Shown here: positions 1-6,053 of the stretch, one piece after another
Layout of the letters: each line of letters begins with the position of its first letter
Position numbering within the stretch: position 1 is the stretch's first letter
NCBI GenBank assembly: GCA_033791445.1
Contig: JASJGS010000062.1
Span: forward strand, 1 to 6,053
Length of the DNA: 6,053 nt
Direction of reading: 5' to 3'
Source of the DNA: JANTGF01 sp033791445
Lineage (GTDB): Bacteria > Bacteroidota > Bacteroidia > Bacteroidales > VadinHA17
Notes under the pieces: model-generated
Told to the model about the DNA's origin: nothing
Database searches by the model: none
The model's input: the letters and a program-made list of their open reading frames with translations, nothing else
Translations under genes and position numbers: made by a program

Positions 1-580
1 GCTGACCAATTTTATCATCTTCATTATCAATAAGTGCATGGAATAGTTCCGCTGAAGCATAAAGGTCTATTTTGCAATTTCGAATGTCGTACATTAGTTT
101 TAACCTATGACGTAATACTGTAACTCCAGTTTTGGTGTCATTTGCAAAGTCAGGGTAACGTACAATGCGAAACCGATATTCTGGACTGAACCTTTTAATT
201 TCTGCGATTAAATTTAAGTCAAAATGAAACCTGTTTTGAGCAATCCAATCTCCACTTTTCTTTCGATGTTGGATATACCTGTAGCTCCCCGCAATTTCCA
301 TAAATTTAAAAGGCGAATAGGCTAAATTTAGATTTGTATAAATCTCATCAAATTGCGTAGAATTATTTTCCAGACGGAATTCCTGAGTCAGGTCAAATTT
401 TAATTTAGGGATAATTTTTGTCGAAATCCTGATTTTGGTCCATGTTCGAAAGTCAGATTCTTGAGATAAAACTGTATTATTCACAACAATCAGGAGAATA
501 AAAATAAGCAAAGTAAGTGCCCAATACCGTTTGTTTATTTCTACCTGGATATTAAGTGTTGTCTTAATAGATTTACTCAA
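1..580 (-). CDS. DUF2490 family outer-membrane protein, 3' end cut by window
   Basis: Reading the minus strand gives 193 codons that run off the window without a stop, so the C-terminus is missing. The only usable start in the open frame is TTG at 578-580; an in-frame stop at 599-601 blocks extension and no ATG lies near. The N-terminus is a basic/polar segment of about 19 residues, a hydrophobic core at about residues 20-33, and a likely signal-peptidase site near VLS-QE (39-41). The mature part opens with DFRTWTKI and continues with alternating polar/hydrophobic strands (QEFRLENNS, IAGSYRYIQHR, RYPDFANDT, LRHRLKLMYD). This matches DUF2490, a family of uncharacterised proteins from Bacteroidota that are probably outer-membrane beta-barrels. 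It lies 131 nt downstream of the ceramidase-like gene on the same strand, so it may be co-transcribed or separate. Family call fairly sure; molecular function unknown; start uncertain. Confidence 0.75.
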   Translation of the reverse strand, partial: MSKSIKTTLNIQVEINKRYWALTLLIFILLIVVNNTVLSQESDFRTWTKIRISTKIIPKLKFDLTQEFRLENNSTQFDEIYTNLNLAYSPFKFMEIAGSYRYIQHRKKSGDWIAQNRFHFDLNLIAEIKRFSPEYRFRIVRYPDFANDTKTGVTVLRHRLKLMYDIRNCKIDLYASAELFHALIDNEDDKIGQ

Positions 581-711
581 GTTTTCCGTAGGATTTGTTT
601 ACTATGTACGTGTGGAGAAAATAAAAGTTTTAAACACAATAGGATGCTTATCAAAAAACTGTTTGTCCAATTTTTACTCAATTTATTGAAATGTTTTAGA
701 CAAGTAGAATC

Positions 712-2271
712 TTAATGTGATAATTCTTTTAGTATTTGCATGTATTCTTTATGCAATATGGGTGCCGTTTCTGGTCCAAGTGAATTTTCTTCTCCGTAAG
801 GGGCATCGTTTTCACCAAAAGCAAATGGAGCTTTCACGTCCCATTGACTTTTGGGCAATATATACCCTATTTCGTCATTGGCAAGTCCAATGACAAACTT
901 AAAATCCCCGGGCATTAATTCACGCAAAGAAGGTGTTTCAACCACTGCCATTTTAAAATCTTGTTCTATTGGTGCTTCTACACCACCGTTCACAATTTCT
1001 GGATATATTTCCCCAGGTACTGAAAGAAAAGTGGCAGGCCCCAGAGTAAAAGCGGAAACTTCAGAACGCGTTTGAAACCAACCTGTCATTCCAAAATCCA
1101 GGACTCCCAGAACTGCAGCCAAACGAAACATAGTATTTTTAAGTGGTAAGTTAATTGTTTTCGCCCTTACTGAAAGGCTGGCTTTGTCAATTATAGTATC
1201 CGGCATTTCAAGGGCATTTAAAGAAAGAAGAGCCAGATGTTGTCCCTGAGCTTTTATTTTATCAAAATTAGGTTCCAGGTATATAGTGTCTGAAAATGGA
1301 TCCTTTATACCCATACTACCACGAGTAGTCATCAATCCACCAATAGCACCATTTACATATACTGTTGTACCACCGAGCCCAGCTTTGATTAAAGAATCAC
1401 CATCATAAACTCCCTGCTCTATATATTCCCGAACGTAATGTGGGAAATCTGAACTTATATAAAGGTTGTCAGACCAAAGAGTTTCCGGATGGTTTGCCCA
1501 GGCAACCAATGTGCCAAGGGTTAATCCTGTTTCTGTATCAATGGCTTGCATCAATCTTATTCCCGGATCGGTTACAATGGGTTTACGGGTATCCATTAAA
1601 AGCGGTTCAGCATTACTAAGATCTTTAGCAAAGACCAATTTTGCTGGGCGAAGATTATTAACGGCTGCTTCAATGGCTGCTGCAGTCTGGCTTTTTACAT
1701 ATTGCATATTTTCCTTATCAATACCACTTTTAAAAGGGGTTTCACCCCAGATACCAATAAGGTCATTGCTTTCATGTGTGTGAGTGCTTGAAATCATAGC
1801 ATAGTCAATCCCTATCTCCGTTGGCAAACTTTTTCTGATCTCCACCACATCATCGTGACGAAATCCAATTGCATCAAGTGATACAACAGCAATACGTGTA
1901 TTTCCATCATCAAATGCCACTACTCTGGCCCAAACATCATCGTGTACACCATTGGCTGCCCTACTATTCCCAAATCCTGCAATCCAATACGGATCAAATT
2001 TCCCATTATTATTGTTGTCATTATATGTGTCTCCGTCCTTTTCTTTGTATTTTGAATCCCCGTTTACATCATTCCAGGTATCGACTACATTTGGTGTTAT
2101 TGGCAAGGCTGCAAACCCAACTTTTATAACTCCTGGAACACTTGGCCCGTCAATGGCTAAATTGAGCTCATAACCAAGATGTCGGTCTCTTAGGTTCCAA
2201 AAAATCCAAACTGCCAGTAAAAGAGAAATTCCTAATACAACACTACCTATTCTTAGTGCCCACTTTTTCAT
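712..2271 (-). CDS. Membrane-anchored neutral/alkaline ceramidase-superfamily protein
   Basis: 519 residues. An N-terminal hydrophobic segment (about 7-25) preceded by MKK has no lipobox, so it is probably an uncleaved anchor or signal peptide placing the protein in the periplasm. The body matches the N-terminal domain of neutral/alkaline non-lysosomal ceramidases, zinc amidases that release fatty acid from ceramide. Probable zinc ligands are visible in family order: HTH at 164-166, H261 in ANHPE, E421 in VPGE, and Y470 in LANDEIGY. The expected serine motif (GDVSPN in true ceramidases) is replaced by NGAIGG at 307-312, so the nucleophile seems absent. An Asp/Asn-rich stretch at 64-94 (DVNGD, DNNNNGKFD) resembles calcium-binding loops and lies before the catalytic core. 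The C-terminal domain of full-length ceramidases is lacking. ATG at 2269-2271 has a weak AAAGG four bases upstream. It follows the phosphoesterase lipoprotein by 72 nt. The superfamily is clear; the substrate is not. Confidence 0.85.
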   Translation of the reverse strand: MKKWALRIGSVVLGISLLLAVWIFWNLRDRHLGYELNLAIDGPSVPGVIKVGFAALPITPNVVDTWNDVNGDSKYKEKDGDTYNDNNNNGKFDPYWIAGFGNSRAANGVHDDVWARVVAFDDGNTRIAVVSLDAIGFRHDDVVEIRKSLPTEIGIDYAMISSTHTHESNDLIGIWGETPFKSGIDKENMQYVKSQTAAAIEAAVNNLRPAKLVFAKDLSNAEPLLMDTRKPIVTDPGIRLMQAIDTETGLTLGTLVAWANHPETLWSDNLYISSDFPHYVREYIEQGVYDGDSLIKAGLGGTTVYVNGAIGGLMTTRGSMGIKDPFSDTIYLEPNFDKIKAQGQHLALLSLNALEMPDTIIDKASLSVRAKTINLPLKNTMFRLAAVLGVLDFGMTGWFQTRSEVSAFTLGPATFLSVPGEIYPEIVNGGVEAPIEQDFKMAVVETPSLRELMPGDFKFVIGLANDEIGYILPKSQWDVKAPFAFGENDAPYGEENSLGPETAPILHKEYMQILKELSH

Positions 2272-2317
2272 ATTACCTTTTCTTTAAAATTCAACCTCTT
2301 ATTTATACTTCTGAATT

Positions 2318-2344
2318 AGGGTTTATTTCTTAGTACAAAACCCT
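2318..2344 (-). other. Small inverted repeat just after the phosphoesterase stop codon
   Basis: A perfect 7-bp inverted repeat (AGGGTTT on the plus strand at 2318-2324, AAACCCT at 2338-2344) encloses a 13-nt loop. On the transcribed strand the first arm overlaps the last base of the TAA stop of the lipoprotein gene. The second arm is followed by AATTCAG and not a U-run, so it is not a normal intrinsic terminator. It could slow or protect the 3' end between the two genes, or be chance in AT-rich DNA. Confidence 0.25.
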
Positions 2345-4890
2345 TAATAAATATCTTGCTGTATAACAGGATATGGAACATTGTACCCTTTTACAGAATG
2401 CCAGATAATTCGATTAAATGTATCCTCGTCAATGCGGTCAAGTTCATCTAGGTTCTGTTCCATCGATTTTTGTGCCCAAAACAATGCATATCCAGAAAGA
2501 CTTGTAAGTTCAGGATTAATTTCATCTAAAGGAATATTATTTGGCAAAGCTTTATAGGGTTTAAAATCTGGTTTATTGGTAAAGCAGTCAAGCATTGGCA
2601 CTGCTGCAAGATCAAATTGATTTAACGGAGGAATTCCTAAAATATTTTCAATGGTTCGAAACATATTTATCTGGGAGTAGTTTGTAGATACTACCTGCTT
2701 CCTTTTTGTATATGGGCTTACAACCAACCCAACTGTCCTATGTCCATCTACATGATCAAGGCCTGCCTGTGGATCATCTTCGGTTACAAAAATGCAGGTT
2801 TCATTCCAAAATTTGCTATGGGAGATGGCATCCACAATTCGTCCTAAGGCCAGATCATTATCTGCAACTGCTGCTCTGGGAGTTGGCAAGCCTGGCTTAG
2901 TACCAGATGTATGATCGTTGGGGAGAAGCATTATAATGAAGTTTGGAAAGTTGTCATTTTTTTCAAATTCTTTTAATTCCTTGATGAACTCACCTACACG
3001 ATATATATCCGAGACTTTCTCAGGGAACCCAATGAAGGTGGGGCAGGTGTAAGGCTCCATTTGTGGGAGATTTGATTTTGCCCTTATTTTAATTTTGTTT
3101 GTGCCATTTTTAAAATCCTCGTATATTTCAGTGAAAGTGGCACTCCTTGGTTCAATTACAGCATCAACAAATTCACCATAATTACGAAAACTTAAGCCAT
3201 GTTGCATAACATTATCCCAGATAAAACCAGTTGGGGAATATGCAAGTGGGTCACCGCCATCATAAGGATAGCTACGAGGGAAATCACCAAAAAATTTCTC
3301 AATATAATCTGTAACGTAGGCTTCATCAGTCCATTGATGACCATCAGCACTGAGAACACCACTGCAATAGTAATTGTCCATTAAAACAAATTCTTCAGCC
3401 AAAGCATGATGGTTTGGTGTTACTTCTCTTCCAAAATGGACCAGGGATGTGTCTCCATTACCCTGCGGTAAATCACCAAATACCTGGTCATAAGTACGGT
3501 TTTCTTTGATAATATATACTACATGTTTGAAATGAGATTTTTGCCCAGGAAATTGAGGAATGGCGACCTTTTCACTTTTTTTGTTCTTCTGAGCTAACTG
3601 ACTCATCATCCTGGAATAAGAATTATTTTCTTTAACCACCTCCGACATGGTTTTAAGTGTATTCATATCAGGAGGAGGGAGGATAGAAATGCTGCCCATA
3701 TGATTGTGTGTATTGTAACCTGGTCTGTCAGCCCGAAGATTTCTTGAGCCAATTCCTTTTGTATTCGCAACAAACAGAAAACTGTCATTTTTATCTAAGA
3801 TAACTGCACCGGGATACCATCCAGTTGGAATAAATCCAGCAATTTCATTCTTATTATCAAGCTGGATAACACAAATGGCGTTATCGGTTCCATTGGCTAC
3901 AAACAACTGATTTCCATCCTTAGAAATTGCCAGAGCATTAGGAGCGCTTCCGAATGGGAGATCTTTTTCCATTCTTACAGAAATTTCATCTACAACAGCA
4001 TCCTCTTTGGTATCAATAACCGAGATAATATCACTATTTGCACAAGCAACATACAAACGATCCCTTTCTGGACTTAAAACCATCGCTCCGGGATGTAGTC
4101 CTACCTCAATATTGTTTATCTGTTTTCCTGACATAAGATCGATAACTGAAACAGAGCCATTATTTGCAATTCCTGTTTCCGGGTCAATTAAAACCTCGCT
4201 GCCTGAAGTTTTATAGCTATCCTCTCCTTGTTCCGGTTGCCTGCCTCCCCAATTGCTAACATAGGCTTTCTGTGTGTTAAGCAGAAGAATTTCATAGGGA
4301 GATACACCTACTGGGATTTCCTTTATGGCCCGAGTATTCATATCGTAGATAGCCAGGGTGTTACTTCGACTAAGCGGCGTGTAAAGAATGCCATTTTTTT
4401 CGCTTAGAGTAAAGCCTCCAGGAACAGGATTCCCTCCAATTTCCGGGCGTGGAAATTCAATAGGTTCCCCCCAATGCAAAATATTATTATCATCCATTTG
4501 AGCAATGAAAATTTTACTCCTTGCCTGGCTCGCAAAGATTCGTTTGCCATCATTTGAAAAAGACAGTCCTTTAAAAGATGCTCCTCCCTTAATGGGTAAG
4601 GATTGCATAATAGTGCGATCGAGGACTCTTATTAAGTCGAGAGAACTTTTATTCAGTACAGCAAGCCATTTACCATCAGGACTCAAGGCCAGATCAACAG
4701 GCCTTCCCGGAAAAGTAATCTGAAATCCTGCAGGCCGTAACAACTGGTTTGTTGGTACCAGAATGCTTCCATCTGGTTGGGGGCCTACTTTTCGGTTTGC
4801 TAAACTATCTTTTTGTTCTGGTTCAGACTGACATTGAGTAAGCAGCAGAATTAAAAAAATTATAATACCCAGGAAACTAATATTTTTCAT
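2344..4890 (-). CDS. Lipoprotein: YncE-like beta-propeller fused to alkaline-phosphatase-family phosphoesterase
   Basis: 848 residues, full length. A lipoprotein signal peptide ends in the lipobox LLTQC, with lipidated Cys20 followed by acidic residues (SEPEQKD), suggesting an outer-membrane and possibly surface location. Residues about 55-405 hold roughly seven YVTN/YncE blades; repeat cores include LALSPDGKWLAVLN (67-80), LSPERDRLYVACANSD (272-287), AISKDGNQLFVANGTDN (321-337) and DKNDSFLFVANT (366-377). After a linker, residues about 455-760 form a phosphoesterase domain of the phospholipase C/acid phosphatase type: KENRTYDQVFGD (462-473, metal-binding Glu-Asn), SADGHQW (514-520), PNDHTSGT (657-664) and EDDPQ with HVDGHR (704-718, metal-binding Asp/His). 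The same fusion is widely annotated as a bifunctional YncE/alkaline phosphatase protein, but its physiological substrate is not known. A phosphomono- or diester released at the cell surface is the inference. The start has a strong GGAGG seven bases upstream. It lies 73 nt after the SIS gene and 72 nt before the ceramidase-like gene. Confidence 0.92.
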   Translation of the reverse strand: MKNISFLGIIIFLILLLTQCQSEPEQKDSLANRKVGPQPDGSILVPTNQLLRPAGFQITFPGRPVDLALSPDGKWLAVLNKSSLDLIRVLDRTIMQSLPIKGGASFKGLSFSNDGKRIFASQARSKIFIAQMDDNNILHWGEPIEFPRPEIGGNPVPGGFTLSEKNGILYTPLSRSNTLAIYDMNTRAIKEIPVGVSPYEILLLNTQKAYVSNWGGRQPEQGEDSYKTSGSEVLIDPETGIANNGSVSVIDLMSGKQINNIEVGLHPGAMVLSPERDRLYVACANSDIISVIDTKEDAVVDEISVRMEKDLPFGSAPNALAISKDGNQLFVANGTDNAICVIQLDNKNEIAGFIPTGWYPGAVILDKNDSFLFVANTKGIGSRNLRADRPGYNTHNHMGSISILPPPDMNTLKTMSEVVKENNSYSRMMSQLAQKNKKSEKVAIPQFPGQKSHFKHVVYIIKENRTYDQVFGDLPQGNGDTSLVHFGREVTPNHHALAEEFVLMDNYYCSGVLSADGHQWTDEAYVTDYIEKFFGDFPRSYPYDGGDPLAYSPTGFIWDNVMQHGLSFRNYGEFVDAVIEPRSATFTEIYEDFKNGTNKIKIRAKSNLPQMEPYTCPTFIGFPEKVSDIYRVGEFIKELKEFEKNDNFPNFIIMLLPNDHTSGTKPGLPTPRAAVADNDLALGRIVDAISHSKFWNETCIFVTEDDPQAGLDHVDGHRTVGLVVSPYTKRKQVVSTNYSQINMFRTIENILGIPPLNQFDLAAVPMLDCFTNKPDFKPYKALPNNIPLDEINPELTSLSGYALFWAQKSMEQNLDELDRIDEDTFNRIIWHSVKGYNVPYPVIQQDIY

Positions 4891-4897
4891 AATCTTT

Positions 4898-4902
4898 CCT
4901 CC
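4898..4902 (-). promoter_or_regulatory. Strong Shine-Dalgarno for the phosphoesterase lipoprotein
   Basis: On the minus strand GGAGG, continuing as GGAGGAAAG, precedes the ATG at 4888-4890 with a seven-base spacer. It supports this start, which also gives a proper lipoprotein signal peptide. The SIS gene next to it has only an A-rich leader, so this site stands out as a probable high-translation signal. Confidence 0.6.
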
Positions 4903-4963
4903 AATTAAAAGGTTGATTAATAGTATTAAATGCTTTTGAATATGAATGGATAGATCCCATATG

Positions 4964-5599
4964 CTAGAAAAATTTATCTTCTATATACTTACAAATGGTG
5001 TGATAAACTGGTAAATGGAACTCCTGTACTTCTGGTGTACTTGTTGAGGGTACACGAATTATTACATCACAAAATTCTTTTATTTTCCCTCCTGTTTGGC
5101 CTGTTAATCCAATTACTTTTAATCCTTTAGCTTTGGCTGTTATAGCCGCATCAATTACGTTTTGAGAATTGCCTGAGGTGCTTAGTGCAATTAATACATC
5201 GCCAGAGTTACCATAACCCAATATCTGCTGAGCGAAAACCAGATTGGGATCTATGTCGTTGGCAATAGCTGAGTACAGTGAAGAGTGGGCATTTAAAGAA
5301 ATTGCAGGTAGGGCGTTTTGTAACTTTCTCCCAATATATTCACCTCTTTCTTCTGATACTGATTCTAATTTCTTTTCCAGGCTACTATCCAGAGGACGTT
5401 TTTTCTCAAAGCTTTTCATCAGCTCACCAACAATATGATCTGCATCAGAACAACTTCCTCCATTTCCGCAGAGCAGAAGCTTTCCTTTATTGAGATAGCA
5501 ATTCGATACCTCCTGAATGGCTTCCAGAATATCTACTTTACATTCTTTGAGTGCTGGGTATCTTTCAAATAGATCGTCCACTATTTCACTTCCCATCAT
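4964..5599 (-). CDS. SIS-domain sugar-phosphate isomerase, GmhA-like with an insertion
   Basis: 211 residues, cytoplasmic, no signal peptide. The SIS fold binds phosphosugars, and the closest recognisable family is phosphoheptose isomerase (sedoheptulose 7-phosphate to D-glycero-manno-heptose 7-phosphate). Visible GmhA landmarks are CGNGGSCSDADH (44-55), E59 (matching the catalytic Glu after the first loop), IANDIDPNLVFAQQ (112-125), STSGNSQNV (140-148), GLTGQTGG (164-171) and VPSTSTPEVQEFH (183-195), with Q192 and H200 eight residues apart, as for the Gln/His pair of E. coli GmhA. Between E59 and PAISL lies a charged segment (about 65-97) that classical GmhA lacks; I recall the same layout in SIS proteins of Clostridia and Bacteroidota, whose true substrate may differ. 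Two tandem ATGs (5597-5599, 5594-5596) are possible starts, neither with a clear Shine-Dalgarno. It starts 13 nt after the ROK kinase stop, so the two are almost certainly co-transcribed. Confidence 0.85.
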   Translation of the reverse strand: MMGSEIVDDLFERYPALKECKVDILEAIQEVSNCYLNKGKLLLCGNGGSCSDADHIVGELMKSFEKKRPLDSSLEKKLESVSEERGEYIGRKLQNALPAISLNAHSSLYSAIANDIDPNLVFAQQILGYGNSGDVLIALSTSGNSQNVIDAAITAKAKGLKVIGLTGQTGGKIKEFCDVIIRVPSTSTPEVQEFHLPVYHTICKYIEDKFF

Positions 5600-5612
5600 G
5601 ACTGATTTTTTG

Positions 5613-6053
5613 TTAAGATTGCAAAGCTACACACAAAGCGGCATATTCTCCTATTTTTTCGCCTAAAGATGCTGGTACTATTTTGCATACAGCATTGGCT
5701 TCGGGAATTGCTTCACGATTCAATACTACTTCAACATAAGGCTTGAAAAGTTCTTCGTTCCTGGCGTAAATGCTACCAATCACAATTTTTTCAGGATTTA
5801 GCGTGTCGATTATAATGGCTAATCCTTTTCCAAGGTAAGTAGCTGTAATTTCTACAATACTGAGGGCTGTTTCATCTCCTGAATGGGCGGCTTCAAAAAC
5901 AGATTTGGCTGTAATGGTATCAATTTTGCTTTTAGATTTGCAAAATCCAACCGGATCTCCATTATTTAGTTTTTCAAGGGCGATATCTTTAGCCAGTTTA
6001 GCAATTCCGGAACCACTACAAAAACCTTCAAAAGAACCTGCTTTGCCGAATCC
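5613..6053 (-). CDS. ROK-family sugar kinase, C-terminal half (5' end outside window)
   Basis: 146 codons ending in TAA at 5613-5615, open to the window edge; ROK kinases are usually about 300 residues, so about half is missing, including the ATP and catalytic Asp motifs. What remains fits the C-terminal part of the family: an EGFCSGSG segment where the conserved glycine/glutamate loop lies, the helix YLGKGLAIIIDTLNPEKIVIGS (seen in pieces as LGKGLAIIID and NPEKIVIGS), and an ending IVPASLGEKIGEYAAL typical of the last helix. ROK kinases phosphorylate hexoses or N-acyl-hexosamines at the cytoplasmic face. The zinc-site cysteines of the classical CxCGxxGCxE motif look replaced (GFGKAGSFE), so this is a non-zinc variant. 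It precedes the SIS isomerase by 13 nt, suggesting its product sugar phosphate, or a related one, is that enzyme's substrate. The specific sugar cannot be told; a ROK-type repressor is less likely but its N-terminus is unseen. Confidence 0.8.
   Translation of the reverse strand, partial: GFGKAGSFEGFCSGSGIAKLAKDIALEKLNNGDPVGFCKSKSKIDTITAKSVFEAAHSGDETALSIVEITATYLGKGLAIIIDTLNPEKIVIGSIYARNEELFKPYVEVVLNREAIPEANAVCKIVPASLGEKIGEYAALCVALQS

Noticed and set aside
581..711. Possible promoter or terminator between the ceramidase-like and DUF2490 genes
   Set aside because: I looked for the Bacteroidota TTTG / TAnnTTTG pair and for a GC-rich hairpin with a U-run; pieces such as TTGGAC and TATTGTG occur but at the wrong spacing, and no good stem is present.
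2000..2030. ATT/GTT-like simple repeat on the plus strand
   Set aside because: It is only the codon run for consecutive Asn and Asp residues in the calcium-loop-like segment, not a separate repeat element.
1466..2173. Plus-strand open frames across the ceramidase-like gene
   Set aside because: They lie antisense to a clear family member and encode low-complexity Ser/Leu/His-rich peptides with no recognisable domain; shadows of the real gene.
4891..4963. Promoter ahead of the phosphoesterase lipoprotein
   Set aside because: The gap is AT-rich with several TA-rich hexamers, but none has a matching upstream element at proper spacing; only the Shine-Dalgarno is convincing.
5244..5493. Plus-strand open frames over the SIS gene
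   Set aside because: They overlap a protein with a full set of GmhA motifs and show no domain or ribosome binding site of their own.

Overview
The window looks like a piece of a Bacteroidota chromosome. It is AT-rich, its partial DUF2490 protein belongs to a family seen mostly in that phylum, most start codons have only A-rich leaders instead of a strong Shine-Dalgarno, and the large lipoprotein has an acidic stretch just after its lipobox cysteine. This assignment is inferred from style and family content; there is no rRNA or other marker in the window.

All five genes lie on the minus strand, so transcription runs from high to low coordinates. In that order they are: (1) the C-terminal half of a ROK-family sugar kinase (5613-6053, cut by the window edge); (2) a SIS-domain sugar-phosphate isomerase of the GmhA type with an extra segment of about 30 residues (4964-5599); (3) a lipoprotein fusing a seven-blade YncE/YVTN beta-propeller to an alkaline-phosphatase/phospholipase-C-type phosphoesterase (2344-4890); (4) a membrane-anchored protein of the neutral/alkaline ceramidase superfamily (712-2271); (5) the N-terminal part of a DUF2490 outer-membrane protein (1-580, cut by the window edge), which appears to start at TTG. 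Gaps are 13, 73, 72 and 131 nt, which would allow one transcript, with the 72- and 131-nt gaps as possible breaks. I saw no convincing promoter in any gap.

The first two genes form a likely cytoplasmic sugar kinase plus sugar-phosphate isomerase pair. The next three are envelope proteins: a lipidated phosphoesterase, a membrane-anchored metal-dependent hydrolase and a probable beta-barrel. One reading is that phosphorylated or glycosylated lipids (or another phospho-conjugate) are dismantled outside the cytoplasm and the sugar part is phosphorylated and isomerised inside. This is a hypothesis from gene order only. The ceramidase-like protein keeps the four probable zinc ligands but not the serine motif of true ceramidases, so ceramide should not be assumed to be its substrate. 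There are no mobile elements, tRNAs, rRNAs, CRISPR arrays or long repeats, and no gap above 300 nt.
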